Shown one piece after another: positions 17,772 to 26,526 of a stretch of DNA of 64,000 nucleotides. The stretch comes from Alkalihalobacillus pseudalcaliphilus (GTDB lineage: Bacteria > Bacillota > Bacilli > Bacillales > Bacillaceae_D). The stretch lies in assembly GCF_028610675.1 (NCBI RefSeq), contig NZ_JAQQWS010000002.1, positions 124,001-188,000 of the forward strand, given 5' to 3'. A program made the translations under genes and the position numbers. How positions within the stretch are numbered: position 1 is the stretch's first letter; every line of letters begins with the position of its first letter. Under the pieces are notes generated by a model. It was not told where the DNA came from. It ran no database searches and worked only from the letters and a program-made list of their open reading frames with translations.

Positions 17772-17889
17772 AAAAATCTCCTCCGTTTCTTCTTAGTATG
17801 TACGATTTTTTCATCTTCTATATTTCTGTTTATTGTTTCATAAAACTTACTTTATTCACCTTAGATAAAATTTGTTCGTCCAACTAAAA

Positions 17890-17908
17890 AAGTTTCCCTA
17901 AGGCAAAT
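17890..17908 (-). promoter_or_regulatory. MntR operator
   Basis: On the minus strand ATTTGCCTTAGGGAAACTT, which closely follows the MntR box of B. subtilis mntA/mntH (TTTGC..GAGGGAAAC type, from memory). It is about 120 bp upstream of mntA. MntR is a DtxR-family repressor active with Mn(II), so the operon should be shut off when manganese is plentiful. The rest of 17772-18026 shows no gene. Confidence 0.75.
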
Positions 17909-18026
17909 ATTAAACGGATGAAGATGTAATGTCAATAAAAACTTCTTCCAAAATAGAAATAGAGATCGTTTTTTATTTCTATGCAATGTACATAAAGGTG
18001 GTTCTATTCTCTCTATATAAAAAGAA

Positions 18027-18060
18027 GCTGCTTGAAGGAATATTCATACCTTCAAACAGC
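18027..18060 (-). terminator. Terminator of the GntR/ABC operon
   Basis: Arms GCTGCTTGAAGG and CCTTCAAACAGC around a 10-base loop; on the minus strand a T-run follows. It lies 9 bp past the stop at 18069. Confidence 0.85.
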
Positions 18061-18068
18061 CTCTATTT

Positions 18069-18755
18069 TTAGACTTTTACTCTTACATGCTTTGTCATTA
18101 TTCTCACTAACCAAGCTAAAATGACAGTAATAATAATCGTAATTAGCAAAGCTACAGGTGTATTTTGTTGCTCAAAAATGACGGTATTAAAAAGCGGAAG
18201 TTGGATTTCTTCTCCCCACAGTCCTCCATGAACCATCACAACACCAAAAGCAAGGATAATGAATATAATCCCTATCCATGTATTAAATTTATAAAAACCA
18301 GCGACAATAAACCAGCCTAGAAAGTAAAACAGGAGAAGTTCTAATGGCAACTGTATAAAGTAGACGATGGATAACGTACTAAGCTCTGAAAAGAACAGGG
18401 CATCCACAACCGAAATGAGTGCAACTAAAACACTTAAACTTATACTTAATGCCACGGCAGAGACAACGACTCCCCCATAATAATCTTTTCTCGTTATACC
18501 ATTAGATATATAATACTTGAGGAAACCACCCATTGAAAGAATTCCCGAAATGAGAAAGAACACATTCGCGGAATTCCTAATCCCTTCAACAAAAGTCCAT
18601 TCAATTTCCCTAAGACCCCACTCAATGTTAATAATGAGGGGAACAAAATAGGCACCTGCATAGAGGAAGACATAGAATACTAAGTACCACATTAACCAAA
18701 CCCCGATTTTTCTCATATAAATGTCAAAACTTACTTGAAGTGCTTTGGATTTCAT
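18069..18755 (-). CDS. ABC-2 type transporter permease
   Basis: 228 residues with six predicted membrane segments, last gene of a GntR-ATPase-permease operon. The start overlaps the ATPase stop by 4 bp; AAAGGAGG lies upstream. The protein has no sequence motif that names its substrate. In B. subtilis, similar YtrA-controlled ABC transporters respond to cell-wall-active antibiotics; that role is inference here. Confidence 0.75.
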   Translation of the reverse strand: MKSKALQVSFDIYMRKIGVWLMWYLVFYVFLYAGAYFVPLIINIEWGLREIEWTFVEGIRNSANVFFLISGILSMGGFLKYYISNGITRKDYYGGVVVSAVALSISLSVLVALISVVDALFFSELSTLSIVYFIQLPLELLLFYFLGWFIVAGFYKFNTWIGIIFIILAFGVVMVHGGLWGEEIQLPLFNTVIFEQQNTPVALLITIIITVILAWLVRIMTKHVRVKV

Positions 18756-19640
18756 TCTTCATCTTCCTCCTTTGTCAAATGAATGAATAACTCTTGCAAA
18801 GAGACTGGACCAACTTCAATATTTTTGGTTTTGGCAAGCTCTCTTTCTTCATTTGATAATTCACCAAATATCATCGCTCTTTTCGTCTGCCCTAACACTT
18901 GTTCTTTTAATATCTCTTTCCCTTTTATAAAATCATCAACAAGCTGCTTTTCTCCCGTTAATGACGTACCTTTACTTCTTAATGAATCAACTTCTTCATG
19001 CACCAGCAATTCTCCGCGATCAATGATTAACACTTCTTCAAACATTGATTCCATTTCTGAGATTAAGTGTGTAGATAATATAATCGTTCTTGGATACTCC
19101 ATATAATCCTGCAGAACTTCTTCATAGAATATTTCTCTTGCCGGTGCATCCATACCAAGATAAGCTTCATCAAATATTGTAATAGGTGCACGACTGGCTA
19201 AGCCTGAAACGACATGTAAGGCAGATTGCTTACCTCGTGATAACTCAGATACCGTTTGATTCATAGGGATTTTAAATCTTTTCATGAGCTTCTCTGCATA
19301 GCCTTTATCAAAGTTAGGTCTAAAAAGTGATTGCCCCCTTAACCAACGCTTTACTTTTTGTTCAGCTTGCACATCATCAAATTTCTCGTCACGAATAAAG
19401 ACGACACTCTCTACATATTTCCGATTTTCAAAAATCGCCTCGCCATTGGCTGTAATTTCTCCATCATTTAATCGATGAAACGTGGCTAATAAAGATAATA
19501 ATGTCGTCTTGCCGGCACCGTTTCTTCCTAACAAACCATAAATCTTATTACCATCTAATTGGAATGAGATATCTTTCAACACTTTCTTATTCTTAAATTG
19601 TAGTGAAACGTTTCGACCATTAATTTGATACATTTCCATT
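18752..19640 (-). CDS. ABC transporter ATP-binding protein (YtrB/EcsA-like)
   Basis: About 295 residues. Walker A is GLLGRNGAGKTT, Walker B ITIFDEAYLGMD, and the switch His is in LSTHLI. The signature reads LSRGKQSAL instead of LSGGQ, as is frequent in this export-type subgroup. The ATG at 19640 has GGAGGGG 6 bases upstream and overlaps the GntR gene by 21 bp; the reading frame is open further upstream but without a ribosome site. The C-terminal 60 residues are a regulatory extension. Confidence 0.88.
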
Positions 19641-20006
19641 TCCCCCCTCCATTGTGTCAATCATATTTTTGACCTCCTCTGCGGATATACCTAATCTTTG
19701 TGCTTCTTCTAACATCCGTCCGACAAACTCATCTTTAAATGATTGCTTTCTATTTTCACGCAGTTTCTGATAAGCTCCTTCAGCTACAAACATACCCACA
19801 CCTCTTTTTTTATACAAAATATTCGCATCAACAAGCTGATTAAATCCTTTTAAGACAGTAGCTGGATTAATCTTATAATGGGCGACTAATTGGTTGGTTG
19901 ATGGTACTTGTTCGCCTTCTTTCAATTCTCCATTCACAATATCATCTTCAATCATTTCTTTTATTTGTAAAAATATAGGACGATGGTCATCAAATGTAAT
20001 TCGCAC
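19620..20006 (-). CDS. GntR-family regulator, YtrA subfamily
   Basis: 128 residues: GntR winged helix (about 9-75, RPIFLQIKEMIEDDIVNGEL, EGEQVPSTNQLVAHYKINPA) followed by a short helical tail, the layout of YtrA proteins that lack a ligand domain. It starts with GTG, preceded by GAGGAGGGAG. YtrA-type proteins repress their own ABC transporter operon, and a palindrome upstream (20058-20079) fits as operator. Confidence 0.9.
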   Translation of the reverse strand: MRITFDDHRPIFLQIKEMIEDDIVNGELKEGEQVPSTNQLVAHYKINPATVLKGFNQLVDANILYKKRGVGMFVAEGAYQKLRENRKQSFKDEFVGRMLEEAQRLGISAEEVKNMIDTMEGGNGNVSN

Positions 20007-20057
20007 TCGCTCCCTCCTCTCTCTTCAAACATAGTATGCACACACAGCTCAATTGGT

Positions 20058-20079
20058 TAGTTACTTATGTAGTTAACTA
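20058..20079. promoter_or_regulatory. Candidate operator of the GntR-type regulator
   Basis: TAGTTA at 20058-20063 and TAACTA at 20074-20079 form an inverted repeat about 52 bp upstream of the regulator's start. Arms are perfect, the centre is not symmetric. Confidence 0.45.
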
Positions 20080-20110
20080 TATACCCAACTATTATATAAT
20101 GTCAAATAAA

Positions 20111-20149
20111 AAAAGCAAAACCTTTAAATTAATCAGGTTTTACTTTTTT
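20111..20149 (-). terminator. Terminator of the glyoxalase-fold gene
   Basis: AAAACCT and AGGTTTT arms, extended by A-rich and T-rich flanks, 9 bp past the stop at 20158. Confidence 0.75.
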
Positions 20150-20157
20150 ATTTGTTA

Positions 20158-20502
20158 TTATTTTTGATAAAATATAAGGGTATTGAAATTAGGATCACCT
20201 ATAGTTACTTCTTTTCCAGTCGGTCCATTTTCCATGCCAGGTCTTGCAAAGCGATAATTTTTATTTAAGTTTCCATACCAATCCTCTAAGTTCTCTAATC
20301 CGATTCTTATTCTTGCACCTGGTGCACAGTCCCCATAGTGCTCTGATACATGTATGACATTATCGCCTAAAGATACTTGTAAATACAAAGGGAAATTCTC
20401 TTCGTGTTGATGCTGCCAATCCACGTTCATACCCACAAAGTTACAATAGAAGTCTTTGGTTGCTTCTACATCAAACATTCTCAAAACTGGAATAACACTC
20501 AT
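20158..20502 (-). CDS. Glyoxalase/bleomycin-resistance superfamily protein
   Basis: 114 residues, a single vicinal-oxygen-chelate fold: VLRMFDVEATKDFYCNFVGM at the start, PLYLQVSLGDNVIHVSEHYGD in the middle and GKEVTIGDPNFNTLIFYQK at the end. This is typical of the bleomycin-binding (Ble-like) group, which sequesters drugs as a dimer, but most chromosomal members have no known substrate. GAGGAG precedes the ATG; monocistronic with its own terminator. Confidence 0.85.
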   Translation of the reverse strand: MSVIPVLRMFDVEATKDFYCNFVGMNVDWQHQHEENFPLYLQVSLGDNVIHVSEHYGDCAPGARIRIGLENLEDWYGNLNKNYRFARPGMENGPTGKEVTIGDPNFNTLIFYQK

Positions 20503-20558
20503 TTTTGACTCCTCATCTAACTGATTTTTAAATATTGTAACATAAACATCTGAAAAAA

Positions 20559-20719
20559 ATGAAAGTTGACTAAAGGCGATATGCTCCTGCAGGATATAGT
20601 GGCAGACTGTGATCCAGCAGCGTAGCCTCTTAGCTCAGCACCAACCCGCAGGACGCAGAGCGAGCATTTCGGTAGCGGCAAGTAACGCTCCGCACATGAG
20701 CATCAGCATCAACTTTCAT
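20559..20719 (-). repeat. Intergenic repeat, type A, reverse orientation, with inverted ends
   Basis: 161 bp bounded by ATGAAAGTTGA and TCAACTTTCAT, a perfect 11-bp terminal inverted repeat. On the minus strand it carries GCTACCGAAATGCTCGC and the GCTGAGCTAA core. The remaining gap up to 20922 shows a weak hairpin with a T-run near 20838-20865 and nothing else. Confidence 0.8.
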
Positions 20720-20922
20720 AAAAATATATGAATGAAAAGCCAACAAAAAAGAACAAAACCAAATTTTCTACGAACGCTACAATCCAATATAACGGGTTTA
20801 CATGGGTTGATAATAAGTGGTAATTAAATTTTAAGAACCGATAAATTCACGGTCCTTTTTTTTCTGAATAACATGATATATTTTAATTAATATTGGGAGG
20901 TGTTGTATAAGTAGATGATATT

Positions 20923-21180
20923 TTGACTCAGATTGACCCTTTTTTAATGCAATTGGTCATTATTCCTGTTATAACAATTGGTTTTGGGGTTTTAGTGGCT
21001 TTTCTTTTTAAGAAAGTTTATCTTGCACCGCTGGTTACTTTATTAATAAATGCTCTGATTGAAATGTCCTTAGGATTCATTTATTATGGGCATTTCTCAT
21101 TATCTTCTTTAAGTGCTTGGAACTTCTTATTTCCAGTAATTTCTTTAGCGATTGCTTTGCCTCTAAATAATAGGGTTTAA
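20923..21180 (+). CDS. Small membrane protein, DUF2651-like, possibly with a damaged start
   Basis: 85 residues from a TTG start, three hydrophobic segments (9-29, 32-54, 62-81), resembling the small DUF2651 membrane proteins of Bacilli; function unknown. The ribosome site GGGAGG at 20895-20900 is 20 bases before this TTG, too far. Reading up in frame gives V-D-D-I from 20911, where a GTA codon stands at the right distance (about 10 bases) but is not a normal start. Either the gene starts inefficiently or its original start has been mutated. The gap 21181-21393 holds nothing I can name. Confidence 0.55.
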   Translation: MTQIDPFLMQLVIIPVITIGFGVLVAFLFKKVYLAPLVTLLINALIEMSLGFIYYGHFSLSSLSAWNFLFPVISLAIALPLNNRV

Positions 21181-21393
21181 AAATATCAAGGTGAAAAGCG
21201 ATTGAAAGATTTACTGACTACTCGTTCGGACGGTTCGCCAATGTGTCATCCAAAATAAATCCCTCTGAGCTTTTTCTAACGTGTTACCATGCTCGTTCTT
21301 CATTAAAAGACGCGAATAAGAAGCCTCAAATGGAACGGGGTAGAAGACAAAAAAACCGTTTGGTACTGTACTATTTTGACTTTTGATTTAACT

Positions 21394-21427
21394 AAAGCCG
21401 ATGACATCTACTTATGCCACCGGCTTT
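21394..21427 (-). terminator. Terminator of the BCCT transporter gene
   Basis: AAAGCCG and CGGCTTT arms, 20-base loop; 37 bp past the stop at 21464. Minus-strand T-run is short, so strength is uncertain. Confidence 0.55.
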
Positions 21428-21463
21428 ATATGATAGACGGGGTTAATCGTCCTCCAACAACCA

Positions 21464-23236
21464 TTATTTGTCCTTTTCTTGATTTTTCTCCTGGTCCTTT
21501 AAGATGTCCTCTGGCAGCTTTTGTTGCTGATAAGAAGATTCTTCAGATGGATCGGGCTGAGGTTCAACAATTTCGGACCATTTTTCGTCTGCTACTTTGT
21601 CATGCGACTTCCATTTTTTATTTCTCTTTTCTTTTTTCTCCAATTTTTTACGTAACTTATCCTTCTTATCATGGTCTTTTCGCCACTTCTTCCATTCACG
21701 TAGTTCTTTTCTCTCCGCGGCTTCTTCTCGCAATCGCTCTTGAGCCAATGATTTAAACAGGGCTATAACCATTAAGACCATAATAATTGAGAATGGAAAA
21801 GCCACTAGAATCATCGTATTCTGAATCCCTTGCAATCCGCCACTATATAGTAGGACAGCTGCCGTAGCTGACATTAAGATACCCCATACTAACTTAATTC
21901 TCTTACCAGGGTTTAACGACCCAGCTGTTGATTGACTAGCTAAAACAAATGTTGCTGAATCTGCCGATGTAATAAAGAAAACAGCTATTACAAAAATCGT
22001 CAAATACGACATAATCGTACCAAAAGGCATCGTCGCTAGAACACCAAATAACACTTCTTCATCCGGTAAATTAGATACAATATTACCAGCACTTTCAACT
22101 GAAATCGCTGTTCCACCAATAAATGAGAACCATACAAAGCCCATTATTGAAGGCACTAATAAGACGGCGACAACAAACTCTCTCAACGTTCTTCCTCTAG
22201 ATACCCTAGCAATAAATGTTCCTACAAATGGAGACCATGCCATCCACCACGCCCAATAGAAAATGGTCCACGCATTAATCCAGTCACGCTTATCGTCGCT
22301 CATCGGAGCAATATTAAAGCTTAATTGTGGTAAATTCTGAATGTAACTACCAATCGTATTAGTCAACATATTAAACGAAAACATCGTTGCTCCAAAAATC
22401 ATAAAAAATAAGAATACAACACCCACTAAGCTCATATTGACTGTACTTAAAATTTTGATCCCTTTATCAATACCTGTCATTGAAGATATAATAAAAATGA
22501 CTGTAACAATGACGATAATAGCTAACTGTAAGGCAAAGCTATTCGGTAATCCTGTTAAAAGCGAAATTCCTCCATTCATTTGTAAAGCACCAAAACCTAA
22601 AGTTGTGGCTATACCAGACAATGTAGCAACAATCGCCACGACATCTATTGTTTTCCCTAACTTACCATCCATATTCCATAAAGGTGATAATGTAGCACTT
22701 ATGAGTCCTGACTTATCTTTTCTAAAGTTAAAATAGGCTAAACAAATCGCAATAATGGCATATATCGCCCAGCCATGTAAACCCCAATGAAAAAACGTAT
22801 ATAATAAAGCATCCATAGCCGCCTGTTCCGAGCCTTCAGGAGCATTTGGAGCACTAACAGCGAAGTGAGCTATCGGCTCTGCCGCCCCAAAGAATAATAA
22901 ACCAACACCTAAGCCAGCACTAAATAAGAAAGCAATCCAGACAGGGAATGAATATTCAGGACGGTCTTCATCCTTCCCTAAACGTATTTTTCCATAAGGC
23001 GTCACAACAAACATTATACATACAATTAAAAAAATCGTTACGACAATTAGATAATACCAGCCAAATGTATCAGAAATAAATCCCTGTGCCGTTGAGGTGA
23101 CTGACTCTAAAAAGTCCGGTCTAATAATACCAGTTAATATTAAAATACTTAAAATTCCTAATGTCCAATAAAATACAGGTCCAACCTTATTCATATCTTC
23201 CTCAATACTAGTTGGTTCTTGATCATGTTTGTCCAT
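21464..23236 (-). CDS. BCCT-family transporter (glycine betaine/choline type)
   Basis: 590 residues with about 12 membrane segments. The aromatic motif of the family is visible as WTIFYWAWWMAWSPFVGTFIARVSRGR (about residues 320-345; W and Y residues form the betaine cage). Such proteins take up betaine, choline or carnitine with Na+ or H+ for osmoprotection. The 80-residue C-terminus is highly charged and coiled-coil-like (KKDKLRKKLEKKEKRNKKWK), as in osmotically regulated BetP-type carriers. AAAAAGGAG precedes the ATG. It is divergent from the acetate-type operon; the 660-bp gap 23237-23901 contains only a cre site that I can identify. Confidence 0.9.
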   Translation of the reverse strand: MDKHDQEPTSIEEDMNKVGPVFYWTLGILSILILTGIIRPDFLESVTSTAQGFISDTFGWYYLIVVTIFLIVCIMFVVTPYGKIRLGKDEDRPEYSFPVWIAFLFSAGLGVGLLFFGAAEPIAHFAVSAPNAPEGSEQAAMDALLYTFFHWGLHGWAIYAIIAICLAYFNFRKDKSGLISATLSPLWNMDGKLGKTIDVVAIVATLSGIATTLGFGALQMNGGISLLTGLPNSFALQLAIIVIVTVIFIISSMTGIDKGIKILSTVNMSLVGVVFLFFMIFGATMFSFNMLTNTIGSYIQNLPQLSFNIAPMSDDKRDWINAWTIFYWAWWMAWSPFVGTFIARVSRGRTLREFVVAVLLVPSIMGFVWFSFIGGTAISVESAGNIVSNLPDEEVLFGVLATMPFGTIMSYLTIFVIAVFFITSADSATFVLASQSTAGSLNPGKRIKLVWGILMSATAAVLLYSGGLQGIQNTMILVAFPFSIIMVLMVIALFKSLAQERLREEAAERKELREWKKWRKDHDKKDKLRKKLEKKEKRNKKWKSHDKVADEKWSEIVEPQPDPSEESSYQQQKLPEDILKDQEKNQEKDK

Positions 23237-23783
23237 AGAATATACTCCTTTTTCATTTGCTATAGTTTTTACTTAAAATAAATAATTCATGAAAAAAATT
23301 AGGGAATTGGAAGGAGAGGTTCTAAATTAATCGTGCTTTCGAGGTATTCTAAATTACTTTCAATTATTTCTTTATGTATTCAAACTGCAAATCTCTCTAC
23401 TCATCAATCATCTTACACAGTTGTAAAATCACCCCAGAAACAAAGCATCAATTATAACATAACATCTAAAGATATATAACCTTTCTCAATCAAAAATAAA
23501 CATTTTCACTCATATTTTGGTTAGTCCTTTCAAAGAACCAGATTATAGATATAACATAACCCTTATAACTATTAGGTAACAGTTTGTGTCCAGTAAAGCA
23601 CCAATTAACGAGCTAGATCGCTTAATGTCTTTTTATATTTTCAACATTTCCCATTATTCCATCATCCAAATTCTTTAATAGAAAATTATACTAAGATAAA
23701 AATCCGGATTCCTTCATATAAGCTTTATTACTCATATCTTTATATTTACTGCCTTACACATAATTATATTAAAATGTCAATCA

Positions 23784-23797
23784 TGAAAGCGTTGTCA
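23784..23797 (+). promoter_or_regulatory. cre site (CcpA), upstream of the DUF485/symporter operon
   Basis: TGAAAGCGTTGTCA fits the CcpA consensus TGWAANCGNTNWCA at all 14 positions, 105 bp upstream of the first start. It predicts carbon catabolite control of the operon. Confidence 0.8.
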
Positions 23798-23901
23798 AAG
23801 AGTGTCGAAAAGTAATTTTAACTAAAATGTCACATTTTTATTGATTATTGTTTTCTGATTTATTAGAATTTAATTATAATTTTAATGAAGGTGGTGTTTT
23901 A

Positions 23902-24231
23902 GTGGATAATTTAGCAAAAGCTTCGCAAAAACGGAAGACGTATAATTATGAGAAAATTACGAAGCGTGAAGATTTCAAAGGGTTAATGAATGCGAAAAAA
24001 AGATTTCTTGTTCCCACTGTTATTTTCTTCTTAGTATTCTATTTTAGCTTACCAATCTTAACATCATTTACAACGATTTTAGAAACACCTGCTATCGGTT
24101 CTATTACTTGGACTTGGGTGTATGCGTTCGCACAATTCATTATGACGTGGACTTTATGTATGATGTATGTGCGTAAAGCAACAAAGTTTGATGAGATGGC
24201 AGATGACATAATTGAAAATCATGATAAATAA
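23902..24231 (+). CDS. DUF485 membrane protein (YwcB/YjcH-like)
   Basis: 109 residues from a GTG preceded by AAGGTGG. Two membrane segments (about 38-58 and 70-92) and an N-terminal cytoplasmic part (FKGLMNAKKRFLVPTVIFF) mark DUF485, a small partner that is almost always encoded just before acetate-type sodium:solute symporters, as yjcH is before actP in E. coli and ywcB before ywcA in B. subtilis. An in-frame start 54 bases earlier has no ribosome site. Stop is 15 bp before the symporter. Confidence 0.85.
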   Translation: MDNLAKASQKRKTYNYEKITKREDFKGLMNAKKRFLVPTVIFFLVFYFSLPILTSFTTILETPAIGSITWTWVYAFAQFIMTWTLCMMYVRKATKFDEMADDIIENHDK

Positions 24232-24246
24232 GGAGACTCAGATACT

Positions 24247-25785
24247 ATGGACTTAGAAAATATGAGTATGATTGGTCTAACCCTTTTTGTTGCAATCGTT
24301 GCTGGTACTCTCGTCATTACATACTACGCAGCAAAACGAACGAATACGGCAAGTGAATTTTATACAGCTGGTGGTGGGTTAACTGGTTGGCAAAACGGCT
24401 TAGCTATCGCTGGGGATTATTTATCAGCCGCCTCGTTTCTAGGTATCGCTGGAGCCATTGCCTTGTTTGGCTTTGACGGATTCTTCTTTTCAATTGGATA
24501 TTTAGTCGCTTATCTTGTTGTTCTTTACATCGTTGCCGAACCATTAAGGAACTTAGGTAAATACACGATTGCCGATATGATTACAGCTCGTTTTAATCAA
24601 AAGAAAGTTCGTGGTGTTGCTGCACTAAGTACGATTACGATTGTTATTTTTTATATGATTGCACAGCTTGTTGGTGCAGGAGCTCTAATCCAATTATTAT
24701 TAGGTATTGATTATTGGGTAGCTGTACTTTTAGTAGGGGTTATGATGACCATTTACGTCCTTTTCGGTGGCATGACCGCAACTAGTTGGGTACAAATTAT
24801 CAAAGCAGTTCTACTGATGCTTGGTACTGTGGTTATTTCCTTTCTTGTTTTATTGCAATTTAACTTCAATATTTTAACTATGTTCGATGAAATGAAAACG
24901 GTTTCATCAGCGGGTGAAGGATTCCTTAATGCCGGTGTTCGTTATACAAATGGCATTGATACGATTTCAATGATGGCCGCTCTTGTTCTTGGTACGGCAG
25001 GTCTTCCACATATTCTCATGCGTTTCTTTACTGTTCGAGATGCAAAAACAGCTCGTAGCTCTGTTGTTGTTGCAACTTGGGTTGTTGGTATCTTTTATGT
25101 TTTAACGATTTTCTTAGGATTCGGAGCTGCCGCTTTTGTTGGTTCTGAAACGATTATCGCAGCGAACCCTGCAGGTAATATGGCCGCACCGTTACTTGCC
25201 GATGCACTTGGTGGCGACTTATTAATGTCCTTTGTAGCTGCCGTAGCCTTCGCTACCATTTTGGCAGTTGTTGCTGGTCTAGTATTATCTGGAGCCTCTG
25301 CTTTTGCCCATGATGTATACGGTCAAATTATCAAAAAAGGGCAAGCAAGTGAAAAACAACAAATGCTTGCTGCTCGTTACGCTTCTATCGCAGTATCTGG
25401 TTTGTCTATTGTTATAGCTCTTTTTGCTCAAAATATGAATGTGGCTTTCCTTGTATCGCTTGCATTCTGTGTGGCGGCAAGTGCAAACTTACCCGTCATT
25501 ATTTACACGATTTATTGGAAAGACTTTAATACAGCTGGTGCTGTAACTGGGATGTTAGCTGGTTTACTTACGGCTTTAGTCTTAGTAATTTTAAGTCCAA
25601 ACGTCATTGCTCCTGACGGTTCAGCGATGTTTGTTGGTGAAGCTATCTTCCCATTAACAAACCCTGCTATTATATCTATTCCTGCAGGTTTCCTTGGTGC
25701 TTACATTGGTGCTCGTATTTCAAATAAACGTGAGCCGAAGAAATATGCAGAAGTTTTAGTAAGAGCTAACACAGGTGTAAAATAA
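24247..25785 (+). CDS. Sodium:solute symporter, acetate/monocarboxylate permease (ActP/YwcA type)
   Basis: 512 residues with 13 membrane segments, solute:sodium symporter family. FYTAGGGLTGWQNGLAIAGD and SAASFLGIAG near residues 38-70 are the conserved start of the ActP group, which takes up acetate and short monocarboxylates. It follows DUF485 in one operon. A second perfect cre sequence lies within the gene (24893-24906). The mRNA ends at a strong terminator. Uptake of acetate, repressed by glucose, is the likely role; the exact substrate is inferred from the pair. Confidence 0.87.
   Translation: MDLENMSMIGLTLFVAIVAGTLVITYYAAKRTNTASEFYTAGGGLTGWQNGLAIAGDYLSAASFLGIAGAIALFGFDGFFFSIGYLVAYLVVLYIVAEPLRNLGKYTIADMITARFNQKKVRGVAALSTITIVIFYMIAQLVGAGALIQLLLGIDYWVAVLLVGVMMTIYVLFGGMTATSWVQIIKAVLLMLGTVVISFLVLLQFNFNILTMFDEMKTVSSAGEGFLNAGVRYTNGIDTISMMAALVLGTAGLPHILMRFFTVRDAKTARSSVVVATWVVGIFYVLTIFLGFGAAAFVGSETIIAANPAGNMAAPLLADALGGDLLMSFVAAVAFATILAVVAGLVLSGASAFAHDVYGQIIKKGQASEKQQMLAARYASIAVSGLSIVIALFAQNMNVAFLVSLAFCVAASANLPVIIYTIYWKDFNTAGAVTGMLAGLLTALVLVILSPNVIAPDGSAMFVGEAIFPLTNPAIISIPAGFLGAYIGARISNKREPKKYAEVLVRANTGVK
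24893..24906 (+). promoter_or_regulatory. Intragenic cre site
   Basis: TGAAAACGGTTTCA matches the CcpA consensus at all positions and is nearly a perfect palindrome. It lies about 650 bp into the symporter gene. Intragenic cre sites can act as transcription roadblocks; chance occurrence is possible. Confidence 0.5.
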
Positions 25786-25807
25786 GTAAATAATTAGCGG
25801 AAACTAT

Positions 25808-25836
25808 AAGACTGCCCAGTTTTATTGGGCGGTCTT
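25808..25836 (+). terminator. Terminator of the symporter operon
   Basis: AAGACTGCCCA and TGGGCGGTCTT with a 7-base loop, then TTTTG. The T-tract merges with the end of the next repeat. Confidence 0.85.
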
Positions 25837-26035
25837 TTGTATGAAAGTTACATGGGTGGTGCACATTTCTCGAGATAAGTTAACCTTTCGGTGCAGCCAG
25901 CCGCTCTCAAGCTTTCGCCACTACGTCCCACATTAGTCTCCACATGACTCGCCCTGGGGACTTCTCATTCTCAAGTACTAATAACATCCATTTTTAACAA
26001 CAAAACAAAGTGAATGAAGAGCTACCAAGTTCATA
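25835..26035 (+). repeat. Intergenic repeat, type A
   Basis: TTTTGTATGAAAGTTACATG, then TCGGTGCAGCCAGCCGCTC, GCCACTACGTCCCACATTAG, CTTCTCATTCTCAAGTACTA, ACAAAGTGAATGAAGAGCTA. It starts in the T-tract of the preceding terminator. Confidence 0.7.
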
Positions 26036-26139
26036 ACAATATTCAACTTTCTTGTTTGTTCTAGCTGTGATCCCTTTGTTTTCTTTACTTCTTTTAGTAT
26101 AGTTAAACGTATCTTGAAGAAATTAAGGTGGGAATTGTT

Positions 26140-26478
26140 ATGAATGATTTACCTAATTGTCCTAAATGCCATTCTGAATATACATATGAAGATGGCGTTA
26201 TGTATGTATGCCCTGAGTGTGGAAATGAATGGTCACAGGAGGAAGAATCTGATGATGTAGCCGAAAAAATCATCAAAGATAGTAACGGAAATCTCCTTCA
26301 AGATGGAGATACTGTCTCCGTCATCAAGGATCTAAAAGTCAAAGGTACTTCTTCAGTTGTTAAAATTGGCACGAAGGTTAAAAATATTCGTCTCGTTGAC
26401 GGCGACCATGATATCGACTGCAAAATTGATGGTTTTGGTGCAATGAAATTAAAATCCCAATTTGTAAAAAAGGTATAG
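26140..26478 (+). CDS. yjdM: Zinc-ribbon protein, PhnA/YjdM family
   Basis: 112 residues: N-terminal zinc ribbon with CPKCHSEYTY and CPECGNEW (two CxxC pairs, residues 6-29) and a C-terminal SH3-like beta domain (DSNGNLLQDGDTVSVIKDLK onward), the standard PhnA/YjdM architecture. Despite the old name 'alkylphosphonate uptake protein', the family has no settled function and is not needed for phosphonate use. The ATG at 26140 has AAGGTGG upstream; a start 12 bases earlier would sit in the ribosome site. It converges on the next gene through a shared terminator. Confidence 0.88.
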   Translation: MNDLPNCPKCHSEYTYEDGVMYVCPECGNEWSQEEESDDVAEKIIKDSNGNLLQDGDTVSVIKDLKVKGTSSVVKIGTKVKNIRLVDGDHDIDCKIDGFGAMKLKSQFVKKV

Positions 26479-26487
26479 GTATTGAAA

Positions 26488-26522
26488 AACGGAAGAATAG
26501 AAACGACCTCTACTCTTCCGTT
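26488..26522. terminator. Shared terminator between converging genes
   Basis: AACGGAAGA and TCTTCCGTT arms with a 17-base loop; A-rich left and T-rich right sides serve both strands. Confidence 0.75.
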
Positions 26523-26526
26523 CTTT

